From: Stutzerimonas stutzeri
GTDB taxonomy: Bacteria; Pseudomonadota; Gammaproteobacteria; Pseudomonadales; Pseudomonadaceae
Reading direction: 5' to 3'
DNA length: 64,000 nucleotides
Assembly: GCF_002909485.1 (NCBI RefSeq)
Contig: NZ_PPXG01000009.1
Span: 1 to 64,000, forward strand
Shown: piece by piece, positions 8,399 to 17,535 of the stretch
How positions within the stretch are numbered: the stretch's first letter is position 1
How the letters are laid out: each line of letters begins with the position of its first letter
Notes under the pieces: model-generated
Told to the model about the DNA's origin: nothing
The model's database searches: none
What the model saw: the letters and a program-made list of their open reading frames with translations, nothing else
Translations under genes and position numbers: made by a program

Positions 8399-10396
8399 AT
8401 GCAAGCTCAGGGCGTGTTGTTCGGGCAGATCGCCGCCGTCTTCGGCATCGTGATCGCCGGTGTGTGGGGTGCCACGCAATGGACCGCCGCCGCCTTGGGC
8501 TACCAGCTACGCCTGGGCGCGCCCTGGTTCGACTTCCACGGCACGCCGGTCTATTACCCGTGGAAGCTGTTCGAGTGGTGGTTCTTCTTCGACGCCTACG
8601 CGCCGCAGGTGTTCGACACCGGCGGCATGATCGCGGCGAGCAGCGGCCTGCTGGCCGTGGTGGTCGCCATCGCCATGTCGGTGTGGCGCTCGCGCCAGGC
8701 GCGCAAAGTGACGACCTATGGCTCGGCCCGCTGGGCCGATGTCGCCGACATTCGCAAGGCCGGGCTGACGCAGCCCGCCGGCGTCTTTCTCGGCCAGCAT
8801 GACGGCCACTACCTGCGGCACGAAGGGCCGGAACACGTCCTGACCTTTGCGCCCACGCGCTCGGGCAAGGGTGTGGGCCTGGTGGTGCCGACGCTGCTGT
8901 CCTGGCCGGCATCCGCCGTCATCCACGACATCAAGGGCGAGAACTGGCAGATCACCGCTGGCTGGCGCAGTCGATTTAGCCACTGCCTGCTGTTCAACCC
9001 GACCGATGCCAGTTCGGCGGCCTACAACCCGTTGCTGGAAGTGAGGCGCGGCGCGCACGAGGTGCGCGACGTGCAGAACATCGCCGATATCCTGGTCGAT
9101 CCCGAAGGGGCGCTGGAGAAGCGCAACCACTGGGAGAAGACCAGTCATGCGCTGCTGGTCGGCGCGATCCTGCATGTGCTCTACGCGGGAGAGGACAAGA
9201 CGCTGCGCGGCGTGGCGAACTTCCTCAGTGACCCGGCTTGCCCGTTCGAGCTGACGCTGCATCGGATGATGACCACGCGGCATCTTGGAGATGTACCGCA
9301 TCCCGTTGTCGCGTCCGCCGCCCGCGAAGTGCTCAACAAGTCGGACAACGAGCGTTCCGGCGTGTTGAGCACCGCCATGTCGTTCCTCGGCCTGTACCGT
9401 GATCCGACCGTGGCCGCAGTCACGTCGCGCTGCGACTGGCGCATCGCCGATCTGATCGCGTCTGCATCCCCTGTGTCGTTGTATCTGGTGGTGCCGCCTT
9501 CGGACATCAGCCGCACCAAGCCGCTGATCCGGTTGATCCTCAACCAGATCGGGCGACGGCTCACCGAGTCGCTCGATGGCAGCGACGGCATTGAGCGCCG
9601 CCACAAGCTGTTGCTGATGCTCGACGAGTTCTCGGCTCTGGGGCGCCTGGACTTCTTCGAGACGGCGCTGGCCTTCATGGCCGGCTACGGCATCCGCAGT
9701 TTCCTGATCGCGCAGTCGCTCAACCAGATCGACAAGGCGTATGGGCAGAACCATTCGATTCTGGACAACTGCCATGTGCGCGTGACCTTCGCCACGAATG
9801 ACGAACGCACGGCGAAACGGATCTCCGAAACGCTGGGCACGGCTACCGAACTGCGTGCGCAGCGGAACTACGCAGGCCATCGACTTGCGCCGTGGCTCGG
9901 CCACCTGATGGTGTCCCGCCAAGAGACGGCGCGGCCGCTACTGACGCCCGGCGAAGTCATGCAGCTTGCGCCAGACGAATCAGTGGTGATGGTGTCCAGC
10001 GTCGCGCCGATCAAGGCCAAGAAGTTGCGCTACTACGCTGATGCCAATTTCAAGCAGCGGGTACTGCCGCCGCCTGCGCTAACGGCAGGCCGCTATGCCG
10101 ATGTGCCGCCTGCACGTCCCGATGACTGGAGCGGTTTGGCGATCCCGGCCGTGCCTGCGGCACAGGCCACGGCATCTGCCGATGACCTGGGTGGCTCCGA
10201 CGACGGCGGCCCCCGCCGTCAGCCCGAGCTGTCCGAAACCGTCGCCTACGACCCCGAACCCGATTACACGCCCAGCGACTTGGCGCTGCTCGATGACGAC
10301 GACATGCCCCCGCTGCTTCCCGGCCAGTTCGACCCCGCCCTGCAACGCACGGCGCGGCTGGCATCTCTCGACCCCAACGACGGAATCGACATATGA
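8399..10396 (+). CDS. traG: TraG/VirD4-type coupling ATPase
   Basis: The 665-residue protein joins the relaxosome to the mating-pair formation channel and drives DNA export. Two N-terminal membrane segments (about residues 8-28 and 65-90) precede a cytoplasmic ATPase. The Walker A is APTRSGKGVG with Lys157, and the Walker B is LLLMLDEFSALG with Asp409-Glu410. The C-terminal tail from about residue 555 is acidic and proline-rich. The start at 8399 has a strong GGAGG site and gives the family N-terminus; the upstream in-frame ATG at 8348 lies in a hairpin. The stop overlaps the CopG-like gene by ATGA. Confidence 0.95.
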   Translation: MQAQGVLFGQIAAVFGIVIAGVWGATQWTAAALGYQLRLGAPWFDFHGTPVYYPWKLFEWWFFFDAYAPQVFDTGGMIAASSGLLAVVVAIAMSVWRSRQARKVTTYGSARWADVADIRKAGLTQPAGVFLGQHDGHYLRHEGPEHVLTFAPTRSGKGVGLVVPTLLSWPASAVIHDIKGENWQITAGWRSRFSHCLLFNPTDASSAAYNPLLEVRRGAHEVRDVQNIADILVDPEGALEKRNHWEKTSHALLVGAILHVLYAGEDKTLRGVANFLSDPACPFELTLHRMMTTRHLGDVPHPVVASAAREVLNKSDNERSGVLSTAMSFLGLYRDPTVAAVTSRCDWRIADLIASASPVSLYLVVPPSDISRTKPLIRLILNQIGRRLTESLDGSDGIERRHKLLLMLDEFSALGRLDFFETALAFMAGYGIRSFLIAQSLNQIDKAYGQNHSILDNCHVRVTFATNDERTAKRISETLGTATELRAQRNYAGHRLAPWLGHLMVSRQETARPLLTPGEVMQLAPDESVVMVSSVAPIKAKKLRYYADANFKQRVLPPPALTAGRYADVPPARPDDWSGLAIPAVPAAQATASADDLGGSDDGGPRRQPELSETVAYDPEPDYTPSDLALLDDDDMPPLLPGQFDPALQRTARLASLDPNDGIDI

Positions 10397-10881
10397 GCCA
10401 ATACCGATTGAACCTGTTCATCCAGCACGAGCACGCCAAGCGTCTGGACGAGCTGGCCGCGAAGAAAGGCGTGTCAAAGTCCAGCATCGTCGCCGCTGCC
10501 TTGGCGTCCTGGCTGTCACCCGATGCCGGCGACCAGCGTGAGGCCGCCATCGCCAAACGACTGGATCGCCTGTCGCGGCAGGCCGAGCGCCTGGAGCGTG
10601 ACCAGAACATCCAGATCGAGACGCTGGCGCTATTCGTCCGCTACTACCTGACCGTCAGCACGCCGGTGCCGGAGGCCCATCAGGATGCGGCTCGCGCGCA
10701 GGGCAAGGCGCGCTTCGAGCAGTTCGTCGAACAGTTAGGCCGCCACCTGCTGCGTGGCCGCAGCCTGGTACGGGACGTGGTGGAAGAACTGCATCCCCAG
10801 GATCGTGAGTTCGAGATGCGCATGGATGACGCGGCCGCGATGGCCGCCGCCCATGAACGCACTGCGGAGCGTGCGTCATGA
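10393..10881 (+). CDS. CopG/ribbon-helix-helix-type protein of the transfer operon
   Basis: The first 45 residues (QYRLNLFIQHEHAKRLDELA then KKGVSKSSIVAAAL) fit a ribbon-helix-helix DNA-binding fold, and the rest (to 162 aa) is helical and charged. Genes of this type lie between traG and trbB in Tn4371-like elements. It could bind DNA near oriT or the operon promoter, or act as an accessory coupling factor; the sequence does not decide. ATGA overlaps join it to traG and trbB. Confidence 0.75.
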   Translation: MSQYRLNLFIQHEHAKRLDELAAKKGVSKSSIVAAALASWLSPDAGDQREAAIAKRLDRLSRQAERLERDQNIQIETLALFVRYYLTVSTPVPEAHQDAARAQGKARFEQFVEQLGRHLLRGRSLVRDVVEELHPQDREFEMRMDDAAAMAAAHERTAERAS

Positions 10882-11948
10882 GTGCCGTTCCTCAAATCCC
10901 GCCCGAACCGCGCTCATCCGCTGCAGCATCCCAGGATCGCCGCATCCAGATGCTGCGCACGGCGATGGGGCCGGTGATCGCCGCTGCGCTGGAAGACCCG
11001 GACGTGGTGGAAGTGATGCTCAACCCCGACCGGACATTGTGGGTGGATCGGCTGTCGTCTGGCCGTGCGCCGCTCGGCGTCGAACTGCCCGAAGCCGATG
11101 GCGAACGCATCATCCGCCTGGTCGCCGCCCATGTCGGTGCGGAGGTGCATCGCGGCCAACCGCTCTTGACCGCCGAACTGCCTGAAACCGGCGAACGCTT
11201 CGAGGGCATCCTGCCGCCCGCCGCACCCGGCCCGGCCTTTGCGCTGCGCAAGCGTGCCGTGAGCATCATCGGTCTGGATCGCTATGTGGCTGATGGCATC
11301 CTGACCACTGGGCAGGCCGAGTTTCTGCGTCATGCCGTGCGCGAGCGGCACAACATCCTGATCGCCGGAGGCACCAGCACCGGCAAGACCACGCTGGCCA
11401 ATGCCTTGCTGGCCGAGATCGCCGCCACCGGCGACCGCGTGCTGGTGCTCGAAGACACCATCGAACTGCAATGCGCGGCCCGCGACCATGTGCCGCTGCG
11501 CACCCGCGCCGGCGTCGTGTCCATGACCGAGCTGGTGCGGGCCACGATGCGCCTGCGGCCCGACCGCGTGATCGTCGGCGAAGTGCGCGGCGGCGAAGCG
11601 CTGGATCTGGTGAAGGTCTGGGGCACCGGCCACCCCGGCGGCATCGCCACCATTCATGCCGGCTCCGCGTTGGGCGCGCTGCTGCGCCTGGAGCAACTGA
11701 TCCTCGAAGTGGCGGTGAATCCGCCCCGCGCCCTGATCGCCGAGGCGGTCAATGTCGTGATCCACATCGCAGGCCGCGGCCGCAAGCGCCACGTCGAAAC
11801 CATTTCCCGCGTCGTCGGTTTCGACGGCGCGGGCTACCGCCTGGCGGATGCGCTGGAAGCGACGCTTCCCGAGCTGCCGCCGGTTCCTCTTACAGCCGCT
11901 GCCGCTACGCCTTCCTCGATCCCTGAACAACCTGGAGAACTGCCATGA
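10878..11948 (+). CDS. trbB: Conjugal transfer ATPase TrbB (VirB11 type)
   Basis: The 356-residue cytoplasmic hexameric ATPase powers pilus assembly and substrate transfer. The N-terminal domain (about 20-140) is followed by Walker A GGTSTGKTTLA with Lys170, the Asp box VLEDTIELQC, the Walker B region MRLRPDRVIVGEVRGGEALD and the His box GHPGGIATIHAGS. All are typical of TrbB/VirB11. It overlaps the CopG-like gene and trbC by 4 bp on each side. Confidence 0.96.
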   Translation: MSAVPQIPPEPRSSAAASQDRRIQMLRTAMGPVIAAALEDPDVVEVMLNPDRTLWVDRLSSGRAPLGVELPEADGERIIRLVAAHVGAEVHRGQPLLTAELPETGERFEGILPPAAPGPAFALRKRAVSIIGLDRYVADGILTTGQAEFLRHAVRERHNILIAGGTSTGKTTLANALLAEIAATGDRVLVLEDTIELQCAARDHVPLRTRAGVVSMTELVRATMRLRPDRVIVGEVRGGEALDLVKVWGTGHPGGIATIHAGSALGALLRLEQLILEVAVNPPRALIAEAVNVVIHIAGRGRKRHVETISRVVGFDGAGYRLADALEATLPELPPVPLTAAAATPSSIPEQPGELP

Positions 11949-12331
11949 CGCACGTTGATGCTTTCCGTCTTTCTGTAAACCCGCTTTCCCCGCTGCCCAT
12001 GCTGGCGCGTTTGCATCGCCTGGCCCGACCCGCAGGACAAGGGTTGCTGCTCGCGGTGTTGATGCTGTTGCTGGCGGGCACGGCGCAGGCCGCCGGTTCC
12101 TCAATGCCGTGGGAAGGCCCGCTGCAATCCATTCTCGAATCCATCCAGGGGCCGGTAGCCCGCATCGTCGCGGTGATCATCATCATCGCCACCGGCCTGG
12201 CGTTGGCCTTCGGCGATACCAGTGGCGGCTTTCGCAAGCTGATCCAGATCGTCTTCGGCCTGTCCATCGCCTTCGCGGCTTCGAGCTTCTTCCTGTCGTT
12301 CTTCAGCTTCTCCGGCGGGGCCGTCGTATGA
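11945..12331 (+). CDS. trbC: Conjugative pilin precursor TrbC (VirB2 type)
   Basis: A 128-residue protein with a long leader ending near GTAQAAGSSM and two hydrophobic helices (ARIVAVIIIIATGLALAFG and IQIVFGLSIAFAASSFFLSF) fits the pilin subunit of the mating pilus. In the RP4 homologue the subunit is cleaved and cyclised; whether that occurs here cannot be seen. It starts within the trbB stop and ends within the trbD start. Confidence 0.93.
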   Translation: MTHVDAFRLSVNPLSPLPMLARLHRLARPAGQGLLLAVLMLLLAGTAQAAGSSMPWEGPLQSILESIQGPVARIVAVIIIIATGLALAFGDTSGGFRKLIQIVFGLSIAFAASSFFLSFFSFSGGAVV

Positions 12332-12597
12332 GCACGGCCACCGATCTTCCGGGCTTTGAAGTGCCGCTGCATCGCTCGCTGACCGAGCCGATCCTGCTGG
12401 GCGGTGCGCCGCGCACCGTGGCGATTGCCAACGGCACGCTGGCCGCCGCCGTCGGGCTGGGCCTGCAACTGTGGATTCCCGGCGTGGTGCTCTGGATCGC
12501 CGGCCATTCGCTGGCGGTCTGGGGCGCGCGCGTCGATCCGCAGTTCATGCAGGTCTTCGCCCGGCACATCAAGCACAAGCCGCTGCTGGACGCATAG
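12328..12597 (+). CDS. trbD: Mating-pair formation protein TrbD (VirB3 type)
   Basis: The ATG at 12328 overlaps the trbC stop and opens an 89-residue frame. The N-terminus EVPLHRSLTEPILLGGAPRT is characteristic of VirB3/TrbD. One or two membrane helices (about residues 38-65) follow, then the short tail FARHIKHKPLLDA. It is a small inner-membrane partner of the VirB4-like ATPase encoded next. Longer in-frame readings upstream lack support because they would overlap trbC extensively. Confidence 0.92.
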   Translation: MSTATDLPGFEVPLHRSLTEPILLGGAPRTVAIANGTLAAAVGLGLQLWIPGVVLWIAGHSLAVWGARVDPQFMQVFARHIKHKPLLDA

Positions 12598-12609
12598 GGG
12601 AGTGCCGAC

Positions 12610-15060
12610 ATGCTGAACCTTGCCGAATACCGCCAGCGGCCCGCACTGCTGGCCGACTGGCTGCCCTGGGCCGGGCTGATCGGGCCGGGCGTCGTCTTGA
12701 ACAAGGATGGCTCGTTCCAGCGCACGGCACATTTTCGCGGGCCGGATCTGAACAGCGCCACGCAAGGCGAGCTGATCGCCACGTCGGCACGCTTGAACAA
12801 CGCACTGCGCCGCCTGGGGTCGGGCTGGGCCTTGTTCATCGAAGCCGAGCGCTGCGCAGCGGCGGGCTATCCACGTTCCGATTTCCCCGAGCCGTTGTCC
12901 TGGCTGGTGGAGGAAGAACGCCGTGCAGCCTTCGAGGAATCCGGCCACCACTACGAGAGCGCCTATCACCTGACGCTGGCCTACCTGCCACCAGAAGAAT
13001 CCCGCGCCCGTGCCGCCAAGATGCTCTATGAGAATGCGCCGGGCGATGGCGTGGACTGGCAGGGTCGGCTGGAAGCCTTCGTGGCGGAAACGGATCGCGT
13101 GTTCGACCTGCTCGACGGCGTGATGCCGGAGATTGCCTGGCTCGATGACAGCCAGACACTGACTTACCTGCACGCCACGGTGTCCACGCGGCGCTACCGC
13201 GTCGGCGTACCCGAGGTGCCATTCCACATCGACGCATTGCTGGCCGACTCCGCGCTGGTCGGTGGTCTGGCACCCATGCTGGGCGATCAGCACCTGCGCG
13301 TGGTGTCGGTGCGAGGCTTTCCGACCTCGACTTGGCCGGGGATTTTGGACGACCTCAACCGCTTGGGCTTCGGCTATCGTTGGGCAACCCGGTTCCTTTG
13401 CCTCGACAAAGCCGAAGCGGAAAAAGAGCTTGGACGCCTGCGTCGCCAGTGGTTCGCCAAGCGCAAGAATGTCGTCGCGCTGTTGCGTGAAACGATCTTC
13501 CAGCAGGAAAGCCCGCTGGTCGATACCGACGCCAACAACAAGGCCGCCGATGCAGACGCCGCCTTGCAAGAACTGGGCAGCGATCAGGTGGCCTTCGGCT
13601 ACCTGACGGCTACCGTGACAGTGCTCGACACCGACCCTGCCGTGGCCGACGAGAAGCTGCGCATGGTAGAGCGCGTCATTCAGGGGCGCGGCTTCGTCAC
13701 CATCCCCGAAACCTTGAACGCGGTGGATGCCTGGCTGTCGTCCATTCCCGGTAACGCCTACGCGAATGTGCGCCAGCCCATCGTCTCGACGCTGAACCTG
13801 ACGCACATGATGCCGCTGTCCGCCGTGTGGGCCGGGCCGGAGAAGAACGCGCATCTGGATGGCCCGCCGCTGATCGTCACCCGCACCGATGGCGCGACGC
13901 CGTTCCGGCTGGTGACGCACATCGGCGATGTGGGCCACACGCTGGTCGCCGGGCCAACCGGCATGGGCAAGTCGGTGCTGCTCGCCACGCTGGCAATGCA
14001 GTTTCGCCGCTATCCCGGCTCGCGCATCTTCGCCTTCGACATGGGCCGCTCGATGCGCGCCACCATCCTCGGGCTGGGCGGCGAGCATTACGACCTCGGC
14101 AATGACGGGGCGATTGCTTTTCAGCCATTGGCCCGCATCGACCAGGAGGGCTACCGCACCTGGGCCGCCGAATGGGTGGAAGGCCGCCTGTTGCATGAAG
14201 GTGTCGTCATTGGCCCGGACGAGAAGGCTGCGATCTGGTCGGCACTAGGCAGCTTGGCCGGTGCGCCAGCGGAGCAACGCACGCTGACGGGCCTGTCGGT
14301 ACTGCTGCAATCAAACGCACTGCGCCAGGCGCTCGCACCCTATGTGCTGGGTGGTGCCCACGGCAAGCTGCTGGACGCCGATGCCGACCGACTGGGCTCC
14401 GGCAGCGTGCAGGGCTTCGAGATGGAAGAGCTGATGCACAGCAAGGCGGCGGTGCTGGCCGTGCTGGGCTACCTGTTCGCCCGCTTCGATGAACGCTTCG
14501 ACGGCGCACCCACGCTGCTGATACTCGATGAAGCCTGGCTGTTCCTCGATGACCCGGTGTTTGCCGCCCGCATCCGGCAATGGTTGAAGACGCTGCGAAA
14601 GAAGAACGTGAGCGTCATCTTTGCCACCCAGTCGCTGGCCGACATCAAGGATTCGAGCATTGCCCCGGCAGTGATCGAAAGCTGCGCCAGTCGGATTTTT
14701 CTCCCTAACCCGCAGGCCACCGAGCCGCAGATTCGCACGATCTACGAAGGCTTTGGGCTGAACGCGCGCCAGATCGAGATCGTGGCGACCGCGCAGCCCA
14801 AGCGTGACTACTACTACCAATCGCGCCTGGGCAATCGCCTGTTCGACCTCGACCTGGGGCCAGCCACGCTGGCCTTTGCCGGGGCTTCCATCCCGCAAGA
14901 CCAACGCGACATGGATCGCGTGCTGACGCAGGCCGGCGCTCCCGGCTTCGCCGGCGCGTGGCTGCGCCATCGCGGCCTCGATTGGGCCGCCGACCTGCTG
15001 CCGTCCTCACCGGCGGCGGCTTCTTTCCTCAACTCCCCACCACTGGAGGTTTCACCATGA
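12610..15060 (+). CDS. trbE: Conjugal transfer ATPase TrbE (VirB4 type)
   Basis: The largest energising component of the transfer channel, with 816 residues, opens with MLNLAEYRQRPALLADWLPW. The N-terminal half is the CagE/TrbE domain. The C-terminal ATPase has Walker A AGPTGMGKSVLLA with Lys454 and Walker B LLILDEAWLFLDDP with Asp640-Glu641, followed by the sensor-like KKNVSVIFATQSL. The length is normal for the family. A GGGGAG ribosome site lies 5 bp before the start, and the stop overlaps trbJ by ATGA. Confidence 0.96.
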   Translation: MLNLAEYRQRPALLADWLPWAGLIGPGVVLNKDGSFQRTAHFRGPDLNSATQGELIATSARLNNALRRLGSGWALFIEAERCAAAGYPRSDFPEPLSWLVEEERRAAFEESGHHYESAYHLTLAYLPPEESRARAAKMLYENAPGDGVDWQGRLEAFVAETDRVFDLLDGVMPEIAWLDDSQTLTYLHATVSTRRYRVGVPEVPFHIDALLADSALVGGLAPMLGDQHLRVVSVRGFPTSTWPGILDDLNRLGFGYRWATRFLCLDKAEAEKELGRLRRQWFAKRKNVVALLRETIFQQESPLVDTDANNKAADADAALQELGSDQVAFGYLTATVTVLDTDPAVADEKLRMVERVIQGRGFVTIPETLNAVDAWLSSIPGNAYANVRQPIVSTLNLTHMMPLSAVWAGPEKNAHLDGPPLIVTRTDGATPFRLVTHIGDVGHTLVAGPTGMGKSVLLATLAMQFRRYPGSRIFAFDMGRSMRATILGLGGEHYDLGNDGAIAFQPLARIDQEGYRTWAAEWVEGRLLHEGVVIGPDEKAAIWSALGSLAGAPAEQRTLTGLSVLLQSNALRQALAPYVLGGAHGKLLDADADRLGSGSVQGFEMEELMHSKAAVLAVLGYLFARFDERFDGAPTLLILDEAWLFLDDPVFAARIRQWLKTLRKKNVSVIFATQSLADIKDSSIAPAVIESCASRIFLPNPQATEPQIRTIYEGFGLNARQIEIVATAQPKRDYYYQSRLGNRLFDLDLGPATLAFAGASIPQDQRDMDRVLTQAGAPGFAGAWLRHRGLDWAADLLPSSPAAASFLNSPPLEVSP

Positions 15061-15800
15061 ATACCAAGCACCGTTTGCTGTCTGCCTCGCTCGCCACCGT
15101 GCTGTCGGTGTCGCTGTTGGCCTCACAGCCTGCATCCGCACTGACGGTGTTCGACCCGTCCAACTTCGTGCAGAACACGCTGACCGCCGTGCGCACACTG
15201 GAGCAGATCAACAACCAGATTAATCAGCTCCAGAACGAAGCGCAGATGTTGATGAACCAAGCGCGCAACTTAGCGAATCTCGACTTCAACATCGTCAATC
15301 GCCTGCGCTCGACACTGGCGACTACCGAGCGCCTGATCACCGAGGCACGCGGCCTGGCCTACGACGTGCAGAGCATGGATGCCACCTTCGCCCGGCTGTA
15401 CCCGGAGCAGTACGCAGCGACGGTGAGCGGCGACCAGATGCTACGCGACGCGCAAGAGCGTTGGAAGAACACCTTGAACGGCCTGCACACCGCGATGCGG
15501 ATGCAGGCGCAGGTGTCGCAGAACCTGGCCCAAGACGAAAGCGCACTGGCCGACCTCGTGAGCCAGAGCCAGTCGGCCACCGGCGCGCTGCAAGCCATGC
15601 AGGCGACGAACCAGCTTCTCGCCTTGCAGGCCAAGCAGTCCATCCAGGCCCAGCAGCTCCAGATCACGCAAGACCGGGCGGCCTCGCTGGAACTGGCGCG
15701 GCAGGCGGCGGCCACCGAGCGCGCCCGCGAAGTGCGGCGGCGCTTCCTCGGCACCGGCACGCCGTACACGCCGCAGTCCGTCAACTTCTACAACAACTGA
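15057..15800 (+). CDS. trbJ: Conjugal transfer protein TrbJ (VirB5 type)
   Basis: A 247-residue secreted protein with a Sec signal ending near SQPASALTVFD. A long helical, glutamine-rich body (LEQINNQINQLQNEAQMLMN and ALQAMQATNQLLALQAKQSI) is typical of VirB5/TrbJ minor pilus-tip proteins. The C-terminus TPYTPQSVNFYNN is also family-like. The start at 15057 overlaps the trbE stop; an in-frame ATG at 14958 would put a poor signal peptide inside trbE. Confidence 0.93.
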   Translation: MNTKHRLLSASLATVLSVSLLASQPASALTVFDPSNFVQNTLTAVRTLEQINNQINQLQNEAQMLMNQARNLANLDFNIVNRLRSTLATTERLITEARGLAYDVQSMDATFARLYPEQYAATVSGDQMLRDAQERWKNTLNGLHTAMRMQAQVSQNLAQDESALADLVSQSQSATGALQAMQATNQLLALQAKQSIQAQQLQITQDRAASLELARQAAATERAREVRRRFLGTGTPYTPQSVNFYNN

Positions 15801-15812
15801 CAGGAGGCGGCC

Positions 15813-16145
15813 ATGCGATGCGTTCACGTCCTGCCGGTTTCGTTGCTGGCCGTGCTGCTGACCGCGTGCGGCCAGCAACCGGCCGAACACCTGGCCGCGA
15901 CCTTGGCCGCCGATGCCGTGCGGCTCAAGGCGCTACGCGCGCAATGCGCGGCCGACCGGCAGGCCGTGGGCGAAGACGCTTGCCGCGCCGCCGCCGACGC
16001 CTTCCGGCGGCGCTTCTTCGCCGGCCACACCGGGCCGGACGAATACGGCTCGCTGGCCGACCTGCCACCGATCCCGGCGAGCTTCGACACGCCCACCGAT
16101 GACGCTGGTGATGCGCCGCTCGCCGCTACGGAGGACACGCCATGA
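15813..16145 (+). CDS. TrbK-like lipoprotein (putative entry exclusion)
   Basis: The 110-residue protein has a lipoprotein signal with lipobox LTAC, and a mature part with two cysteines spaced RAQCAADRQAVGEDACRAA, the same layout as the lipoprotein before traG. The acidic, proline-rich tail is its own. Between trbJ and trbL is the place of trbK in RP4-type operons, where the product blocks entry of a second element. A strong AGGAGG lies 6 bp before the ATG and the stop overlaps trbL. Exclusion function is inferred. Confidence 0.75.
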   Translation: MRCVHVLPVSLLAVLLTACGQQPAEHLAATLAADAVRLKALRAQCAADRQAVGEDACRAAADAFRRRFFAGHTGPDEYGSLADLPPIPASFDTPTDDAGDAPLAATEDTP

Positions 16146-17518
16146 ATGACGTGACCATCATCGACAAGTTCCTCGATACATTCTCGCGCTACATCGACTC
16201 CGGTTTCGGACTGCTGCAAGGCGAGGTGGCGTTCCTGACGGCCACGCTCATCGTCATCGACATGACCATCGCGGGACTGTACTGGGCCATGAGCCATGCG
16301 ACTGGCCAAGGCGAGGACGTGATCGCCAAACTGGTTCGCAAGGTGCTCTACGTCGGCGCCTTCGCCTACATCATCGGCAACTTCAACTGGCTGGCAAGCA
16401 TCGTGTTCCGCTCGTTCGCCGGTTTGGGCATCACTGCCACCGGCTCGGCCATCACGATGGAGAACTTTCTTCAGCCGGGGCGACTGGCAAAGACCGGCAT
16501 CGACGCGGGTGCGCCGATCTTGGAACAGATCGGCGACATGGCGGGCTTCCCCGAGGTGTTCGTGAACATCGACCCCATCGTGGTGATGTTCCTCGCCTGG
16601 CTGGTGGTGATCCTGTGCTTCTTCGTGCTCGCGGTACAGCTTTTCATCACGCTGATCGAGTTCAAGCTGACGACGCTGGCCGGCTTCGTCCTGATCCCGT
16701 TTGCGCTTTGGAACAAGACGAGCTTCCTGGCGGAAAAGGTACTCGGCAACGTGGTGTCGTCAGGCATCAAGGTCTTGGTGCTGGCCGTCATCGTCGGCAT
16801 CGGATCGGGCCTGTTCACGGAGTTCCAGGTTCACCCCGACGAGCCATCCATCGACCACGCGCTGGTCGTGATGCTGGCCTCGCTCGCCTTGCTGGCGCTC
16901 GGCATCTTCGGCCCCGGCATCGCCACGGGCCTCGTGTCCGGTGCGCCGCAACTCGGCGCGGGCGCGATGGCCGGCGCGGCGGTTGGTGCTGTCGGCACGG
17001 GTGTTGCCATCGGCGCCGCCGCTACTGGCGTGGGCGGCGCGGTCATGGCTGGAGCGCGCATGGCCCCGGCCGCCGCCAAGCTGGCCGGCGCGGGTGCGCG
17101 TGCCGCGACCTCGGCGGCTGGTAGCGCCCGCTCGGCGTTCCAGGCCGGTTCCGCCGCTGCTGGCGGCGGGGCCAGGGGTGCAGCGGCTGGCCTAGGCAAT
17201 GTCGCCAAGACGGGCGCACAGGCGGCGGGCCGCCGCGCCGCGTCTGGCGCTTCCGCTGCCGGGCAGAAGGTGGCCGATTCATTCCGCGCCGGCTGGAACG
17301 GCACAGGCGCTGGCGCTGCTGGCGCAGGCCAGGCCGCCGCTGGCGAAGCAGCAGACGGTGCTGCCGGCTCGCCCAAGCAGGAACAACCCGCCTGGGCCAA
17401 GCGGATGCACCGCCGCCAGCAAATCACCCATGCCGCGACCACCGCCGCCCACACGCTTCGCGGGGGCGACGGCGGCGGCTCCGGGCAAGGCCCGAGCCTG
17501 CGCGATTCCGATACCTGA
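16142..17518 (+). CDS. trbL: Conjugal transfer membrane protein TrbL (VirB6 type)
   Basis: A 458-residue polytopic inner-membrane protein with about six hydrophobic segments between residues 20 and 270, for example the AFLTATLIVIDMTIAGLYWA and MFLAWLVVILCFFVLAVQLF regions. From about residue 265 on the sequence is a low-complexity Ala/Gly-rich tail of roughly 170 residues ending in a basic, histidine-containing stretch (KRMHRRQQITHAATT). This two-part layout is normal for TrbL. It is coupled to the TrbK-like gene by ATGA. Confidence 0.94.
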   Translation: MNDVTIIDKFLDTFSRYIDSGFGLLQGEVAFLTATLIVIDMTIAGLYWAMSHATGQGEDVIAKLVRKVLYVGAFAYIIGNFNWLASIVFRSFAGLGITATGSAITMENFLQPGRLAKTGIDAGAPILEQIGDMAGFPEVFVNIDPIVVMFLAWLVVILCFFVLAVQLFITLIEFKLTTLAGFVLIPFALWNKTSFLAEKVLGNVVSSGIKVLVLAVIVGIGSGLFTEFQVHPDEPSIDHALVVMLASLALLALGIFGPGIATGLVSGAPQLGAGAMAGAAVGAVGTGVAIGAAATGVGGAVMAGARMAPAAAKLAGAGARAATSAAGSARSAFQAGSAAAGGGARGAAAGLGNVAKTGAQAAGRRAASGASAAGQKVADSFRAGWNGTGAGAAGAGQAAAGEAADGAAGSPKQEQPAWAKRMHRRQQITHAATTAAHTLRGGDGGGSGQGPSLRDSDT

Positions 17519-17535
17519 CCTTCAAGGAGAAACCC

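Noticed and set aside
8507..9922. A 471-codon frame antisense to traG
   Set aside because: Same reason: complete overlap with traG and low-complexity composition.
11905..14196. A 763-codon frame antisense to trbC-trbE
   Set aside because: High GC content produces long mirror frames; composition is rich in Gln, His and Arg with no known motif, and it opposes conserved trb genes.
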